Below are positions 12,391 to 21,103 of a DNA stretch of 21,103 bases, in pieces. Made by a program: the position numbers and the translations under genes. Below the pieces are notes generated by a model. That model ran no database searches. It saw only the letters and a program-made list of their open reading frames with translations, and was not told the DNA's origin. Numbering within the stretch: the stretch's first letter is position 1; every line of letters begins with the position of its first letter. The DNA comes from an uncultured Lachnospiraceae bacterium (lineage in GTDB: Bacteria; Bacillota_A; Clostridia; Lachnospirales; Lachnospiraceae), in NCBI GenBank assembly GCA_905207905.1, contig CAJLNC010000049.1, positions 1 to 21,103 on the forward strand, in the 5' to 3' direction.

Positions 12391-14055
12391 ATGAAAAAAC
12401 GGATGATTATTTTAGCAGCTGCGCTGGCAGCAGTTTTTGTTATTTTGGGCGGTACTTATGTGGGGATCGGTATGCATTACACCACCCATTTTTTTGAGAA
12501 TACCTCCATCAATGGGATCTATGTGGGGGATATGACGGCGGCTCAGGCGGAGAAGGCCATCGCAGAGGAGGTGGAGGATTATCAGATCACCCTGCTTCAA
12601 AAAAATGGAGGGAAGGAGACCATCACAGGAAAACAGATGGGGTATCATTACGTGTCTGGGGGAGAGGTGGAATCCTTTTTAAAGGAGCAGAATATTCTCC
12701 AGTGGCTGTTTCGGTATTTTGGAGAGCCGAAAAACTATACGATTTCCGCAGTGACGGATTATGATGAAGCCATGCTGCAGCAGTCTATGGAAAATCTGGG
12801 CTGTTTTGCAAAGGAGAAGGTGACAGCTCCCAAGGATGCTGCTCTTGCTAAGATGGATGATGGCACCTATCAGGTGACTCCTGAGACAGAAGGAAATCTT
12901 CTGAAAAAGGATTCGGTCTTTGAACTGTTGAAACAGGCGGCGGATACCGGGGAAAAAGAGATCGACCTGGTCGCATCGGACTGTTACGAAAAACCGAAAG
13001 TATATTCCAATGACCAGGCGTTAAATGCCAAGGCAGCTGCCTTGAACAAGTATGCTTCCATGAAGGTGACCTACTATATGGGAGGGGATGTGGTTGTGGT
13101 TCTGGATCCGGCAACCATCAATAGCTGGATGACTCTGGATGAGAACCAGCAGCCGGTGTTTGATAGGGGAGCTGTACAAAATTATGTGGCGCAGCTGGCG
13201 GCGGATTACGATACCATCGGAACCTGGCCTCCTTTTACCACCTCCCTGGGAGAGACCGTGTATGTAGAAGCCAGAACCTATGGATGGCAGATCAACCAGG
13301 AGCAGGAGACAGAGGAATTGTATCAGATTCTTCTGGCAGGAGAGTCCGTGGAGCGTTCTCCGGTGTATTATGAGTCCGCTGTCACCAGAGGGACCAATGA
13401 TATTGGAAATACTTATGTAGAGATTGATTATACTAATCAGAGAATGTGGTTTTATAAGGATGGAGTTTTGCTGGTGGACACTCCGGTGGTTACCGGATGC
13501 GTGGCCAATGGAACTGCCTCCCCGGAAGGGATTTTCTGTCTGGTAGGAAAATCAGAGGATGAGGTGCTGCGCGGGGAAGGATATGCTACCCCGGTGGAAT
13601 ATTGGATGCCCTTCTATGGAGGAGTGGGAATCCATGATGCAGATTCCTGGAGAAGTTCCTATGGAGGAGACATCTACCAGTACAGCGGTTCCCATGGCTG
13701 TATCAATACGCCTACTGCCAATGCGGCGATCATTTACCAGAATATTGAGCCGGGAACTCCCATTATCTGTTACAGCGCTTCCATTTATCTGGGACAGGGC
13801 AGCACGGGCAGCCAGGGCGACTTAGGCGCGCAGGATGGGGACGATCAGACCGGTGAGAACGGAAACGAAGACTGGGACGATCAGACTGGCCAGACTGGAA
13901 ACGGCGATTGGGATGATACGACCGGGGGAATCGTGGAGATCACGGATCCTATGGGGGACGGCGCATGGCCTTCGGGAGAAGTCAGCCAGGAGGATCCTTC
14001 CGGCAGCATGGGAGGAGAGACTCCATCGGATGGGGAGATCATTGTGATTGGATAG
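12391..14055 (+). CDS. Membrane-anchored L,D-transpeptidase (YkuD domain) with peptidoglycan-binding-4 region
   Basis: Such enzymes cross-link peptidoglycan stems through 3-3 bonds (or attach proteins) with an active-site cysteine outside the membrane, bypassing penicillin-binding proteins. An N-terminal signal anchor (MKKRMIILAAALAAVFVILGG) leads to PG_binding_4-type repeats: SINGIYVGDMTAAQAEKAI near residue 39 and a related unit around 160-300. The YkuD domain starts at TYVEIDYTNQRMWFY (about 347); catalytic residues are H415 in GIHDADSW and H435/C437 in SGSHGCINTP. A tail of about 85 residues after the domain is rich in Asp, Gly, Trp, Gln and Thr and contains a short repeat around DWDDQTG. 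GGGGGA (12379-12384) lies six bases before the ATG. It is monocistronic by appearance, between a terminator and the ddl leader, and close to other wall genes. Confidence 0.93.
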   Translation: MKKRMIILAAALAAVFVILGGTYVGIGMHYTTHFFENTSINGIYVGDMTAAQAEKAIAEEVEDYQITLLQKNGGKETITGKQMGYHYVSGGEVESFLKEQNILQWLFRYFGEPKNYTISAVTDYDEAMLQQSMENLGCFAKEKVTAPKDAALAKMDDGTYQVTPETEGNLLKKDSVFELLKQAADTGEKEIDLVASDCYEKPKVYSNDQALNAKAAALNKYASMKVTYYMGGDVVVVLDPATINSWMTLDENQQPVFDRGAVQNYVAQLAADYDTIGTWPPFTTSLGETVYVEARTYGWQINQEQETEELYQILLAGESVERSPVYYESAVTRGTNDIGNTYVEIDYTNQRMWFYKDGVLLVDTPVVTGCVANGTASPEGIFCLVGKSEDEVLRGEGYATPVEYWMPFYGGVGIHDADSWRSSYGGDIYQYSGSHGCINTPTANAAIIYQNIEPGTPIICYSASIYLGQGSTGSQGDLGAQDGDDQTGENGNEDWDDQTGQTGNGDWDDTTGGIVEITDPMGDGAWPSGEVSQEDPSGSMGGETPSDGEIIVIG

Positions 14056-14144
14056 CAGCTGCATACAGGAGATCATAGGTGCGCTGTGTCGCTTTTATCC
14101 TCAATTTTTTCATGAAAACAGTATACTTTCCATTTTTATTTGTG

Positions 14145-14150
14145 TATAAT
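14145..14150 (+). promoter_or_regulatory. Possible -10 of the ddl-murF-pth-mfd transcript
   Basis: TATAAT is perfect; the matching -35 position (14122-14127, TATACT) is weak. A start near 14157 would place the first transcribed base at the foot of the long hairpin 14158-14219. The AT-rich DNA here raises the chance of a random match. Confidence 0.4.
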
Positions 14151-14219
14151 AAAAAAAGACTGTCGCAGAATATGAGTCGGGGAACTGGAATATCCCTGTT
14201 CCTCTGTTTTGCGACAGTC
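14151..14219 (-). terminator. Long hairpin, terminator-like on the minus strand
   Basis: GACTGTCGCA (14158-14167) pairs perfectly with TGCGACAGTC (14210-14219), and three further pairs extend it inward; an inner GGAAC/GTTCC stem forms the top. On the minus strand the stem is followed by seven T (14157-14151), the signature of an intrinsic terminator, yet no minus-strand gene is recognised to its right. On the + strand it would be a stable 5' hairpin of the ddl leader. Confidence 0.6.
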
Positions 14220-14243
14220 CTATGCTGCAGTAAAATAGAAGAA

Positions 14244-14359
14244 GGCCTGTGACAGCATACCTCCGGCAGTGTCCCTTTGGGTGATTTTGTTGGAAAACGA
14301 GAGGGGTTTTCGGCGGAAAATATGCGGAAAGTTTGCCGGAAGCTCTAGCGGTCACAGCC
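14244..14359 (+). promoter_or_regulatory. Nested-stem structured leader upstream of ddl (candidate cis-regulatory RNA)
   Basis: An outer stem GGCCTGTGAC (14244-14253) pairs with GTCACAGCC (14351-14359) with one bulge. An inner stem TCCGGCA (14262-14268) pairs perfectly with TGCCGGA (14334-14340). The enclosed 65 bases include small hairpins CCC/GGG (about 14273-14281) and GAAAAC/GTTTTC (about 14293-14311). The layout suggests a multi-branch RNA closing 15 bases before the ddl Shine-Dalgarno. I could not match it to TPP, cobalamin, T-box, c-di-GMP or ydaO classes by their conserved cores. Confidence 0.45.
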
Positions 14360-14387
14360 TGAGATATAGATTGAGGAGGAAGAAAGT

Positions 14388-15413
14388 ATGAAGATCGTAG
14401 TTTTGGCAGGAGGAATTAGTACGGAACGGGAAGTATCCATCTCCTCCGGAACGGGTGTGTGCAGCGCCCTGAGGCAGCGGGGGCATCAGGCCATTCTGGT
14501 GGATGTATTCTGCGGAGATGAACGGCTCAGCCCGGAGAATGCCTTTGACGGAGCGTATGAGGTACAGGACAGTGTGGACTACATAAATTCTTTTCACGAT
14601 AAACTGGATGAGATGAAAGGGCGCCGCGAGTTTTTCGGCCCTGGAGTGCTGGAGCTTTGCAGGGCAGCAGATACGGTCTTTCTGGCTCTTCATGGAGAGA
14701 ACGGAGAGAACGGAAAGATACAGGCTGCCTTTGATCTTCTGGGAATCTGCTATACCGGGAGCGGATATCTTGGAAGCGCCCTGGCTATGGATAAGGAACT
14801 GTCTAAGGAGATGTTCCGGGAGTTGGGTGTACCAACCCCCAGAGGAATCGTGCTCAGAAAGGGACAGGAGACAAAGCCGGCTGCCGATAACGGGGTAGGG
14901 CTCCCCTGCGTGGTAAAGCCCAGCTGCGGCGGTTCCAGCGTGGGTGTTTCTATTGCCCATACGGAGGAAGAATATCAGGGAGCTCTGAAAGAGGGCTTTC
15001 GATATGAGGATGTACTGATCGTAGAGCAGTATATCAAAGGCCGGGAGTTTTCTGTGGGAGTGGTAGACGGAGAGGTGTATCCGGTGATTGAGATCGCACC
15101 TATTCAGGGATTTTATGATTACAAAAACAAATATCAGGCAGGAAGCACGGTTGAGACTTGTCCGGCAGATCTTTCGCCGGAACTTACCCGGAAGATGCAG
15201 CAGTATGCTCTGGCAGCCTACCATGCCCTCCGTTTAGAGAGCTATGGCAGGATTGATGTGATGATGGATGAAGAACACAATATGTACTGCCTGGAGGCCA
15301 ATACTCTGCCTGGTATGACTCCCACCAGCCTGCTTCCGCAGGAGGCGGCGGCGCTGGGGATGGATTATGGCCAGCTCTGCGAAAAACTGATACAGGTGTC
15401 TGTGAGAAAATAA
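14388..15413 (+). CDS. ddl: D-alanine--D-alanine ligase
   Basis: Ddl joins two D-Ala with ATP to form the dipeptide that MurF adds to the peptidoglycan precursor. It is an ATP-grasp enzyme. The N-terminal MKIVVLAGGISTEREVSISSG, the segment HGENGENGKIQAAFD, YTGSG with ALAMDKELSK, the ATP-binding VVKPSCGGSSVGVSI and the metal-binding EANTLPGMTPTSLLP (E303, N305) are all present. The omega-loop FYDYKNKY (242-249) carries the Tyr typical of D-Ala-D-Ala ligases, rather than features of D-lactate or D-serine VanA/VanC types, so vancomycin resistance is not indicated. The length of 341 is normal for the family. AGGAGG (14374-14379) lies eight bases before the ATG. murF follows after 15 bases, so this is a wall-precursor operon, probably governed by the structured leader. 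Confidence 0.96.
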   Translation: MKIVVLAGGISTEREVSISSGTGVCSALRQRGHQAILVDVFCGDERLSPENAFDGAYEVQDSVDYINSFHDKLDEMKGRREFFGPGVLELCRAADTVFLALHGENGENGKIQAAFDLLGICYTGSGYLGSALAMDKELSKEMFRELGVPTPRGIVLRKGQETKPAADNGVGLPCVVKPSCGGSSVGVSIAHTEEEYQGALKEGFRYEDVLIVEQYIKGREFSVGVVDGEVYPVIEIAPIQGFYDYKNKYQAGSTVETCPADLSPELTRKMQQYALAAYHALRLESYGRIDVMMDEEHNMYCLEANTLPGMTPTSLLPQEAAALGMDYGQLCEKLIQVSVRK

Positions 15414-15428
15414 GAAAAGGATAAGAAC

Positions 15429-16883
15429 ATGAAAAATATGACGTTGCGCCGAATCGCAGAGTGTTGCGGCGGCATTTTGCATGTAAAAGAAGGCAGGGAG
15501 CAGGCAGAGATACAGTCTGTGGTTACGGACAGCCGGAAAGCCGGTGAGGGCAGTCTGTTTGCTGCCATTAAGGGGGAGCGGGTGGATGGCCACAGGTTTA
15601 TTCCCCAGGTGTTTTCCCAGGGAGCGCTGTGCGTACTCACGGAGCAGGAGCTGGGTCCGGAGACAGAGGGGGCCTGGATCAAGGTACTTTCCACGCTTCA
15701 GGCCTTAAAGGACATTGCGGAGTATTATTTAAGGCAGCTGGATATTCCTGTGGTGGGTATTACCGGAAGCGTAGGAAAGACCAGCACCAAGGAGATGATT
15801 GCGGCAGTCCTGTCCCAGAAGTATCGAACGCTGAAGACCCTGGGGAATTTTAATAATGAACTGGGCCTTCCTCTCACCGTATTCCGTCTTCGGGAGGAGG
15901 ATGAGATAGCAGTCCTGGAGATGGGCATCAATCATTTTGGAGAGATGCATCGTCTGGCGAAGATCGCCAGACCGGATACCTGTGTAATCACCAACATCGG
16001 CCAGTGCCATCTGGAATTTTTGGGCGACCGGGACGGAGTTTTGCGGGCTAAGACAGAGATTTTTGATTTTTTAAAGCCTGAGGGGCATATTATATTAAAT
16101 GGAAATGATGACAAGCTGATTCAGGTGCAGCAGGCCGCTGGCGTGGAGCCGGTATTTTTTGGTCTGCAGGAAGCGCCGGGTAGGAATGGCCAAGAAGAAG
16201 CTGCCGGGAGGGTTTCCAGCAGGGCACAGGCAGACCGGATCCTTCCGGCCGGGGGACTGGATATTTACGGGGATGAGATTGAGAGCCAGGGGCTTTTGGG
16301 AATTTCCAGCAGGATCCATACGCCCAGGGGTTCTTTTCAGGTTCTGATTCCTATTCCCGGTGAACATATGGTGTACAATGCTCTGGCAGGAACGGCAGTG
16401 GGGCTTACCTACGGGCTGACGCTGGAGGAGATCAAGGCCGGAATCGAGAGTCTTCAGCCTTTAAGCGGCAGATTTCATATCATTCACGGACAAAGATATA
16501 CCATTATCGATGACTGTTACAATGCCAATCCAGCGTCCATGAAAGCTTCCCTGGAGGTGCTTCAGGACGGCGGGGGACGCAGAGTGGCTATCCTTGGGGA
16601 TATGGGGGAGCTGGGAGAGACGGAAAAAGAGCTTCACCGCCAGGTAGGTGCTTTTGCCGGAAGCTGCCGAATAGAAAAGCTGATCACAGTGGGCAGCTTA
16701 AGCCGGGAGTTGGAGGAGGGAGCCAGAGGGGAAAACCCAGGGCTTCTTACCAGCCATTACGATACCCTGGAGGAGCTTTTGGAGCATCTGGATGCAGAGG
16801 TGGAGCAGGGGGATACGATTTTGGTAAAGGCCTCTCATTTTATGGAGTTTTCAAGGATCGTGGAAGCTCTGGAAAGGAATTGA
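15429..16883 (+). CDS. murF: UDP-N-acetylmuramoyl-tripeptide--D-alanyl-D-alanine ligase
   Basis: MurF adds the D-Ala-D-Ala made by Ddl to UDP-MurNAc-tripeptide, the last cytoplasmic amino-acid step of peptidoglycan synthesis. The ATP-binding loop GSVGKTS is at residues 113-119, followed by NFNNELGLPLTVF and EMGINHFGEM, typical of the Mur ligase central domain. The C-terminal part has LSGRFHII, DDCYNANPASMKASL and LGDMGELG, characteristic of MurF. A hydrophilic stretch at about residues 246-282 looks like an extended loop before the DIYGDE region. At 484 residues it is slightly longer than the usual 450-460. An A-rich ribosome binding site (AAAAGGA) precedes the ATG. Placement beside ddl and directly before pth supports the call. 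Confidence 0.96.
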   Translation: MKNMTLRRIAECCGGILHVKEGREQAEIQSVVTDSRKAGEGSLFAAIKGERVDGHRFIPQVFSQGALCVLTEQELGPETEGAWIKVLSTLQALKDIAEYYLRQLDIPVVGITGSVGKTSTKEMIAAVLSQKYRTLKTLGNFNNELGLPLTVFRLREEDEIAVLEMGINHFGEMHRLAKIARPDTCVITNIGQCHLEFLGDRDGVLRAKTEIFDFLKPEGHIILNGNDDKLIQVQQAAGVEPVFFGLQEAPGRNGQEEAAGRVSSRAQADRILPAGGLDIYGDEIESQGLLGISSRIHTPRGSFQVLIPIPGEHMVYNALAGTAVGLTYGLTLEEIKAGIESLQPLSGRFHIIHGQRYTIIDDCYNANPASMKASLEVLQDGGGRRVAILGDMGELGETEKELHRQVGAFAGSCRIEKLITVGSLSRELEEGARGENPGLLTSHYDTLEELLEHLDAEVEQGDTILVKASHFMEFSRIVEALERN

Positions 16884-16884
16884 A

Positions 16885-17463
16885 ATGTATGTGATTGCAG
16901 GCCTGGGAAATCCAGGCAAAAAATACGCAAAAACCCGTCATAATGTGGGATTTGATACGTTGGATATAATCGCAGATCGGTACCGGATTGACGTAACCAC
17001 AGAAAAGTTCAAAGCTCTGGTGGGAACGGGAGTGATTGATGGCCAGAAGGTGATTTTGGTGAAGCCCCAGACCTTTATGAATTTAAGCGGAGAGAGTTTG
17101 CGTCTGGTTTGTGATTTTTACAAGATCGATGTGGAGGAGGAGCTGATTGTCATTTATGATGACATCAGCCTGGAACCGGGACAGATCCGGATACGCAAAA
17201 AAGGAAGCGCCGGAGGCCACAATGGAATGAAGAGCATTATCACTCATCTGGGCACCCAGATCTTTAAACGGGTGAAGGTGGGGGTAGGAGCAAAGCCGGA
17301 AGGCTATGATCTGGCAGACTATGTGCTGGGCCGCTTTTCTTTCTCAGAAAGGCTGGAGATGGAGGAAGCCTTTGACCGGGCGGCCAGGGCTGCGGCAGCT
17401 CTGGTGACCCAGGATCCTCAGACGGTAATGAATGGTTACAACAAAAAGCTGGAGGAGCTATGA
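16885..17463 (+). CDS. pth: Peptidyl-tRNA hydrolase
   Basis: Pth cleaves the ester bond of peptidyl-tRNAs released prematurely from ribosomes, recycling tRNA; it is essential in most bacteria. The 192-residue protein has all core motifs: GLGNPG with N9, the catalytic H19 in TRHNVGFD, KPQTFMNLSG with N66, VIYDD with D92, and GSAGGHNGMKSI with N113. Its start lies one base past the murF stop codon, and its stop overlaps the mfd start as ATGA, so murF, pth and mfd are probably translated in a coupled way. The pth-mfd pairing is widespread in Firmicutes. No unusual residues at the active site. Confidence 0.97.
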   Translation: MYVIAGLGNPGKKYAKTRHNVGFDTLDIIADRYRIDVTTEKFKALVGTGVIDGQKVILVKPQTFMNLSGESLRLVCDFYKIDVEEELIVIYDDISLEPGQIRIRKKGSAGGHNGMKSIITHLGTQIFKRVKVGVGAKPEGYDLADYVLGRFSFSERLEMEEAFDRAARAAAALVTQDPQTVMNGYNKKLEEL

Positions 17464-20400
17464 AAGCATTTCGCGCCCCCCTGCAGGAGCTGGGGGAATT
17501 TGAAGAGATCCGAAGCAGGATTCGGAACAATAAGGGGGTTTTGCAGGTAACAGGCTGCATTGACTCTCAGAAGGCCCATTTTATTGACTGCCTGGGCGAA
17601 GGCTGGGTCAACAAGGTGATCGTGGCCCCGGATGATCTGCGGGCTAAGGAAATTTATGAAAACTTTAAGCTCTTTGACCGGAACGCGCTGCTGTATCCGG
17701 CCAAAGATTTTATTTTCTTTCAGGCAGATATTCACAGTAATCTGCTGGAACAGCAGAGAATTGAGGTATGGAAAGCTTTGGCGGCGGGGACGCCAGTGAC
17801 GGTGATCCTCACCATGACCGCTTTTTTGAATCACCTCATGCCCTTTTCCGTCTGGAAGGAACAGATTGTATCCCTGAGAAATGACGATACCCTGGATCTG
17901 GATTTGTGGAAGCGGAAACTGGTGGAGTTAGGCTATGAGCGGAATGCTCAGGTGGAAGGGCCGGGCCAGTTTGCCGTTCGGGGCGGTATTTTGGATGTGT
18001 TTCCTTTAACAGAGGAAAATCCGGTGCGGATCGAGCTGTGGGGGGATGAGATCGATTCTATCCGCAGCTTTGATTTAGAAAGTCAGCGCTCCATTGAGAA
18101 TTTGGACGCCGTTACCATTTATCCTGCATCGGAACTGATACTGACGCCTGAAATTCTGGAAAAGGGACTGGAAAAAATTGAAAAAGAAGCGGGAAAAGCA
18201 GAGCAGGTATTCCGAAAGGCTATGAAAACCGAGGAGGCATACCGGGTCAAGACGCTGGCGGCAGACTGCAGAGACCGTTTGTTGGATTTTGAGGATGCCG
18301 GCGGGATGGACGGGTATCTGGATTATTTTTATCCAAAGGCAGAGTCTCTTCTGGATTGGTTTCCGGCCAACACCCTGATCTTTCTGGATGAACCGAACCG
18401 AATCGCAGAGAGTTCCCAGGCTTCGGAGCAGGAGTTTAGGGAGAGCATGCAGCATCGGCTGGAAAAGGGATACGTTTTGGCAGGGCAGACCAGCCTTCTG
18501 TTTTCCTGCCAGGAGATGATTGCCAGGATCAGCGGAAAAAATTGTGTTGGCCTCTGTACTCTGGAGAATGCCAGAGGGGGATGGAAAGTCAGCGGAAAGT
18601 TTGATATTACCGTCCGGGGCGTGAATCCCTACAACAACAGTTTTGAGCTGTTGGTAAAGGATCTGCAGCGGTGGAAAAAAGAGGGATGCCGGGTGATTTT
18701 ACTTTCTGCATCCAGAACCAGGGGAAACCGTCTGGCAGAGGATCTGCGGGACAACGGCCTGAATGCCTTCTATACAGAGGAGGAAGATCGGCTGGTACAG
18801 CCGGGAGAGATTCTGGTAACCTACGGAAATGCTCATAAGGGATATGAGTATCCTCTGATCAAGTTTCTGGTGATCTCAGAGAGCGATATTTTCGGACGGG
18901 AACGGAAAAAGCGCAGGAAGCATAAAACATACGAAGGAAAGAAGATCAGCAGCTTTACAGAGCTTTCTCCTGGAGATTATGTGGTTCATGAAAGCCATGG
19001 CCTTGGAATTTACCGGGGCATTGAGAAGATGGATGTGGATCATGTAATGAAGGATTACATGAAGATTGAGTATGCGGACGGCAGCAATCTGTATGTGCTG
19101 GCTACCCAGATGGATGTGATCCAGAAATATGCGGATGCAGATGCCAAAAAGCCGAAGCTGAACAAGCTGGGGACCCAGGAGTGGAGTAAGACCAAGACCA
19201 GGGTCAAGGGGGCTGTGAAGATTATTGCCCAGGAGCTGGTGGATCTCTATGCAGTGCGCCAGCAGAAGGAAGGCTTTGTCTACGGGCCTGACACGGTGTG
19301 GCAGCGGGAATTTGAGGAGATGTTTCCCTTTGAGGAGACGGATGACCAGCTCCAGGCCATCGAAGCCACGAAAAAGGACATGGAGAGCACCAAGATCATG
19401 GACCGGCTGGTGTGCGGGGACGTGGGATACGGAAAGACGGAGATCGCCATCCGGGCAGCCTTCAAGGCAGTTCAGGAGGGGAAACAGGTGGTGTATCTGG
19501 TGCCTACCACCATTTTGGCTCAGCAGCATTATAATACTTTTGTCCAGCGGATGAAGGATTTTCCGGTTCGGGTGGATCTGATGTGCCGTTTCCGCTCTGC
19601 GGCAGAACAGAAAAAGACGGTGGCAGATTTAAAGCGGGGATTGGTGGATATTTTGATCGGCACTCATCGGGTGCTGTCCAAGGATGTGGAATTTAAAGAT
19701 CTGGGACTGCTGGTGATTGATGAGGAACAGCGGTTTGGAGTTACCCATAAGGAAAAGATCAAGCAGATGAAAAAGGATATTGATGTGCTGACCCTCACTG
19801 CCACTCCCATTCCCCGGACTCTGCACATGAGCCTGATTGGGATCCGGGATATGAGCGTGCTGGAGGAAGCGCCTCAGGATCGGCTTCCCATTCAGACCTT
19901 TGTGATGGAATATAATGAGGAGATGGTTCGGGAGGCCATCAGCAGGGAGCTGGCCAGGGGAGGACAGGTGTATTATGTGTATAATCGGGTGAATACCATT
20001 GTGGAGATGACCAACACGGTCTCCAAGCTGGTGCCGGAGGCAAGAGTCTCCTTTGCTCACGGCCAGATGAAGGAGCGGGAGCTGGAAACCATCATGTACG
20101 ATTTTATCAACGGGGAGATTGATGTGCTGGTGACTACCACCATCATTGAAACCGGGCTGGACATTTCCAATGCCAACACTATGATCATTCATGATGCGGA
20201 CAATATGGGCTTATCTCAGCTTTACCAGCTGCGGGGCCGGGTGGGACGTTCCAACCGGACTGCCTATGCATTCTTAATGTATCGGAGAAATAAGATGCTG
20301 AAGGAAGTGGCGGAGAAGCGTCTCTCTGCTATTCGGGAGTTTACGGAGCTGGGCAGCGGATTTAAGATCGCTATGCGGGATCTGGAGATCCGGGGAGCCG

Positions 20401-20999
20401 GAAATCTCCTGGGAAGTGAGCAGCACGGCCATATGGAGGCAGTGGGATACGATTTGTACTGCAAGCTGTTAAACGAATCCGTCCGGGAGATCAAGGGGGA
20501 GGCCACGGACAAGGAGGGCTATGAGACAGCCATTGACCTGGATGTGGATGCCTTTATTCCTGAGCGGTATATCCGCAATGAAAATCAGAAACTGGATATT
20601 TATAAGCGCATTGCCCTGATCTCCAACGAGGAAGAATACGATGATATGCTGGAGGAACTGATGGATCGCTTTGGGGAGCCGCCCAAATCTGTGCAGAATC
20701 TGTTGGCTATCGCCTGGCTAAAGGCAATGGCTCATCAGATCTATCTCACAGATGTAGTACAAAAAGGGGACGAGATCCGTTTTGTGCTGTATGAGAAAGC
20801 GATGATTGATGTGGCAAAGATTGATAGTTTTCTTCAGGAATATAAGGGGAGAATGAAATTCACCGTAGATTCCAGACCTTACTTTACCTATGCAAAACCC
20901 CGAAAGGGCGGTCGGGACAATGAGGATGTGCTGCTGTTAGTCCGGGGGATTCTGGAAAATATGAAGAAGCTGGAGCAGCTTCGTCCCCTAGGTGTGTAA
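17460..20999 (+). CDS. mfd: Transcription-repair coupling factor Mfd
   Basis: Mfd recognises RNA polymerase stalled at DNA lesions, pushes it off with a dsDNA translocase motor, and recruits UvrA for nucleotide excision repair. The 1179-residue protein is full length. The N-terminal UvrB-like part includes [14 protein letters not shown] (about 174-187). The RNA polymerase-interacting CarD-like domain is near 500-560 ([18 protein letters not shown]). The motor has Walker A GDVGYGKT (653-660), DEEQ box (754-757), [22 protein letters not shown] and QLRGRVGR (923-930). The C-terminal segment from about 1010 matches the inhibitory D7 region. Its ATG overlaps the pth stop codon. RecG shares the motor but lacks the UvrB-like and CarD-like parts, so it is excluded. 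Confidence 0.97.
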   Translation: MKAFRAPLQELGEFEEIRSRIRNNKGVLQVTGCIDSQKAHFIDCLGEGWVNKVIVAPDDLRAKEIYENFKLFDRNALLYPAKDFIFFQADIHSNLLEQQRIEVWKALAAGTPVTVILTMTAFLNHLMPFSVWKEQIVSLRNDDTLDLDLWKRKLVELGYERNAQVEGPGQFAVRGGILDVFPLTEENPVRIELWGDEIDSIRSFDLESQRSIENLDAVTIYPASELILTPEILEKGLEKIEKEAGKAEQVFRKAMKTEEAYRVKTLAADCRDRLLDFEDAGGMDGYLDYFYPKAESLLDWFPANTLIFLDEPNRIAESSQASEQEFRESMQHRLEKGYVLAGQTSLLFSCQEMIARISGKNCVGLCTLENARGGWKVSGKFDITVRGVNPYNNSFELLVKDLQRWKKEGCRVILLSASRTRGNRLAEDLRDNGLNAFYTEEEDRLVQPGEILVTYGNAHKGYEYPLIKFLVISESDIFGRERKKRRKHKTYEGKKISSFTELSPGDYVVHESHGLGIYRGIEKMDVDHVMKDYMKIEYADGSNLYVLATQMDVIQKYADADAKKPKLNKLGTQEWSKTKTRVKGAVKIIAQELVDLYAVRQQKEGFVYGPDTVWQREFEEMFPFEETDDQLQAIEATKKDMESTKIMDRLVCGDVGYGKTEIAIRAAFKAVQEGKQVVYLVPTTILAQQHYNTFVQRMKDFPVRVDLMCRFRSAAEQKKTVADLKRGLVDILIGTHRVLSKDVEFKDLGLLVIDEEQRFGVTHKEKIKQMKKDIDVLTLTATPIPRTLHMSLIGIRDMSVLEEAPQDRLPIQTFVMEYNEEMVREAISRELARGGQVYYVYNRVNTIVEMTNTVSKLVPEARVSFAHGQMKERELETIMYDFINGEIDVLVTTTIIETGLDISNANTMIIHDADNMGLSQLYQLRGRVGRSNRTAYAFLMYRRNKMLKEVAEKRLSAIREFTELGSGFKIAMRDLEIRGAGNLLGSEQHGHMEAVGYDLYCKLLNESVREIKGEATDKEGYETAIDLDVDAFIPERYIRNENQKLDIYKRIALISNEEEYDDMLEELMDRFGEPPKSVQNLLAIAWLKAMAHQIYLTDVVQKGDEIRFVLYEKAMIDVAKIDSFLQEYKGRMKFTVDSRPYFTYAKPRKGGRDNEDVLLLVRGILENMKKLEQLRPLGV

Positions 21000-21103
21000 A
21001 GTCTGTGAAATCCCAAGGAAAACAGAGAAAAAGATGGCGATTTAAAATCATATCGGTAAGTAAAAACGGGTCCTATCACCGGTGCTGGGAAGGGCTCGGC
21101 CTC

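Larger units (their letters stand above)
14056..14387. other. 332-base intergenic region: leader of ddl
   Basis: It holds an isolated TATAAT (14145-14150), a long hairpin (14158-14219), a nested-stem structure (14244-14359) and the ddl ribosome binding site (AGGAGG at 14374-14379). No terminator with a + strand T-run was found after the L,D-transpeptidase. An 81-codon minus-strand open frame (14110-14355) shows no protein-like features. Confidence 0.6.

Noticed and set aside
14110..14355. 81-codon minus-strand open frame over the ddl leader
   Set aside because: It spans paired stems on both sides and lacks a start signal; the open frame is probably incidental.
14351..14375. TPP-riboswitch-like CTGAGA near the ddl ribosome binding site
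   Set aside because: The other conserved TPP core segments are absent, and ddl is not a thiamine gene.
21000..21103. Possible start of another gene after mfd
   Set aside because: The only ATG (21035) hits a stop after a few codons and no terminator is visible; nothing can be supported in the last 104 bases.

Overview
The window looks like a chromosomal segment of an endospore-forming Clostridia bacterium, most likely a Lachnospiraceae member (Blautia-like). The reasons are the sporulation genes yabP, yabQ and spoIIE, a Spo0A-type control region, Gram-positive style ribosome binding sites (AGGAGG), the local gene order and the codon style. All sixteen convincing genes lie on the + strand. No transposase, phage gene, CRISPR array, tRNA or rRNA was seen. 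The genus is an inference; the sequence alone does not prove it.

Region 1 (1-2030) holds the 3' part of a phosphoglucomutase/phosphomannomutase gene cut by the window edge, then a monocistronic HU gene with a near-consensus promoter and its own terminator. Region 2 (2027-2231) is an intergenic stretch with a perfect dyad, a second terminator inside an imperfect tandem duplication, and a short sequence that recurs near 9.6 kb.

Region 3 (2232-9386) is the conserved Firmicutes block rqcP-yabP-yabQ-divIC-spoIIE-tilS-hpt-ftsH. It joins ribosome quality control, spore cortex formation, division, activation of sigma-F, tRNA-Ile decoding, purine salvage and membrane proteolysis. The spoIIE promoter carries two Spo0A boxes and the unusual 21-base spacer known from Spo0A-activated sigma-A promoters. 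SpoIIE itself appears to lack the usual multi-pass membrane domain. A compact inverted-repeat element lies between spoIIE and tilS.

Region 4 (9387-12390) is more accessory. It has an intergenic stretch with a strong bidirectional terminator (possible small RNA or a tiny minus-strand ORF), a cytoplasmic GH13 alpha-glucan hydrolase, and a gene-free stretch ending in a long terminator hairpin.

Region 5 (12391-20999) concerns the cell wall and genome maintenance: a membrane-anchored L,D-transpeptidase, then a tightly packed ddl-murF-pth-mfd run. A long hairpin and a nested-stem leader precede ddl. Ddl makes the D-Ala-D-Ala that MurF attaches to the peptidoglycan precursor; Pth recycles peptidyl-tRNA and Mfd couples transcription to repair.

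The best candidates for something undescribed are the inverted-repeat element before tilS, the structured leader of ddl, the tandem terminator duplication before rqcP, the 9.5-9.8 kb intergenic region and the short SpoIIE. No wholly new multi-gene system is evident.
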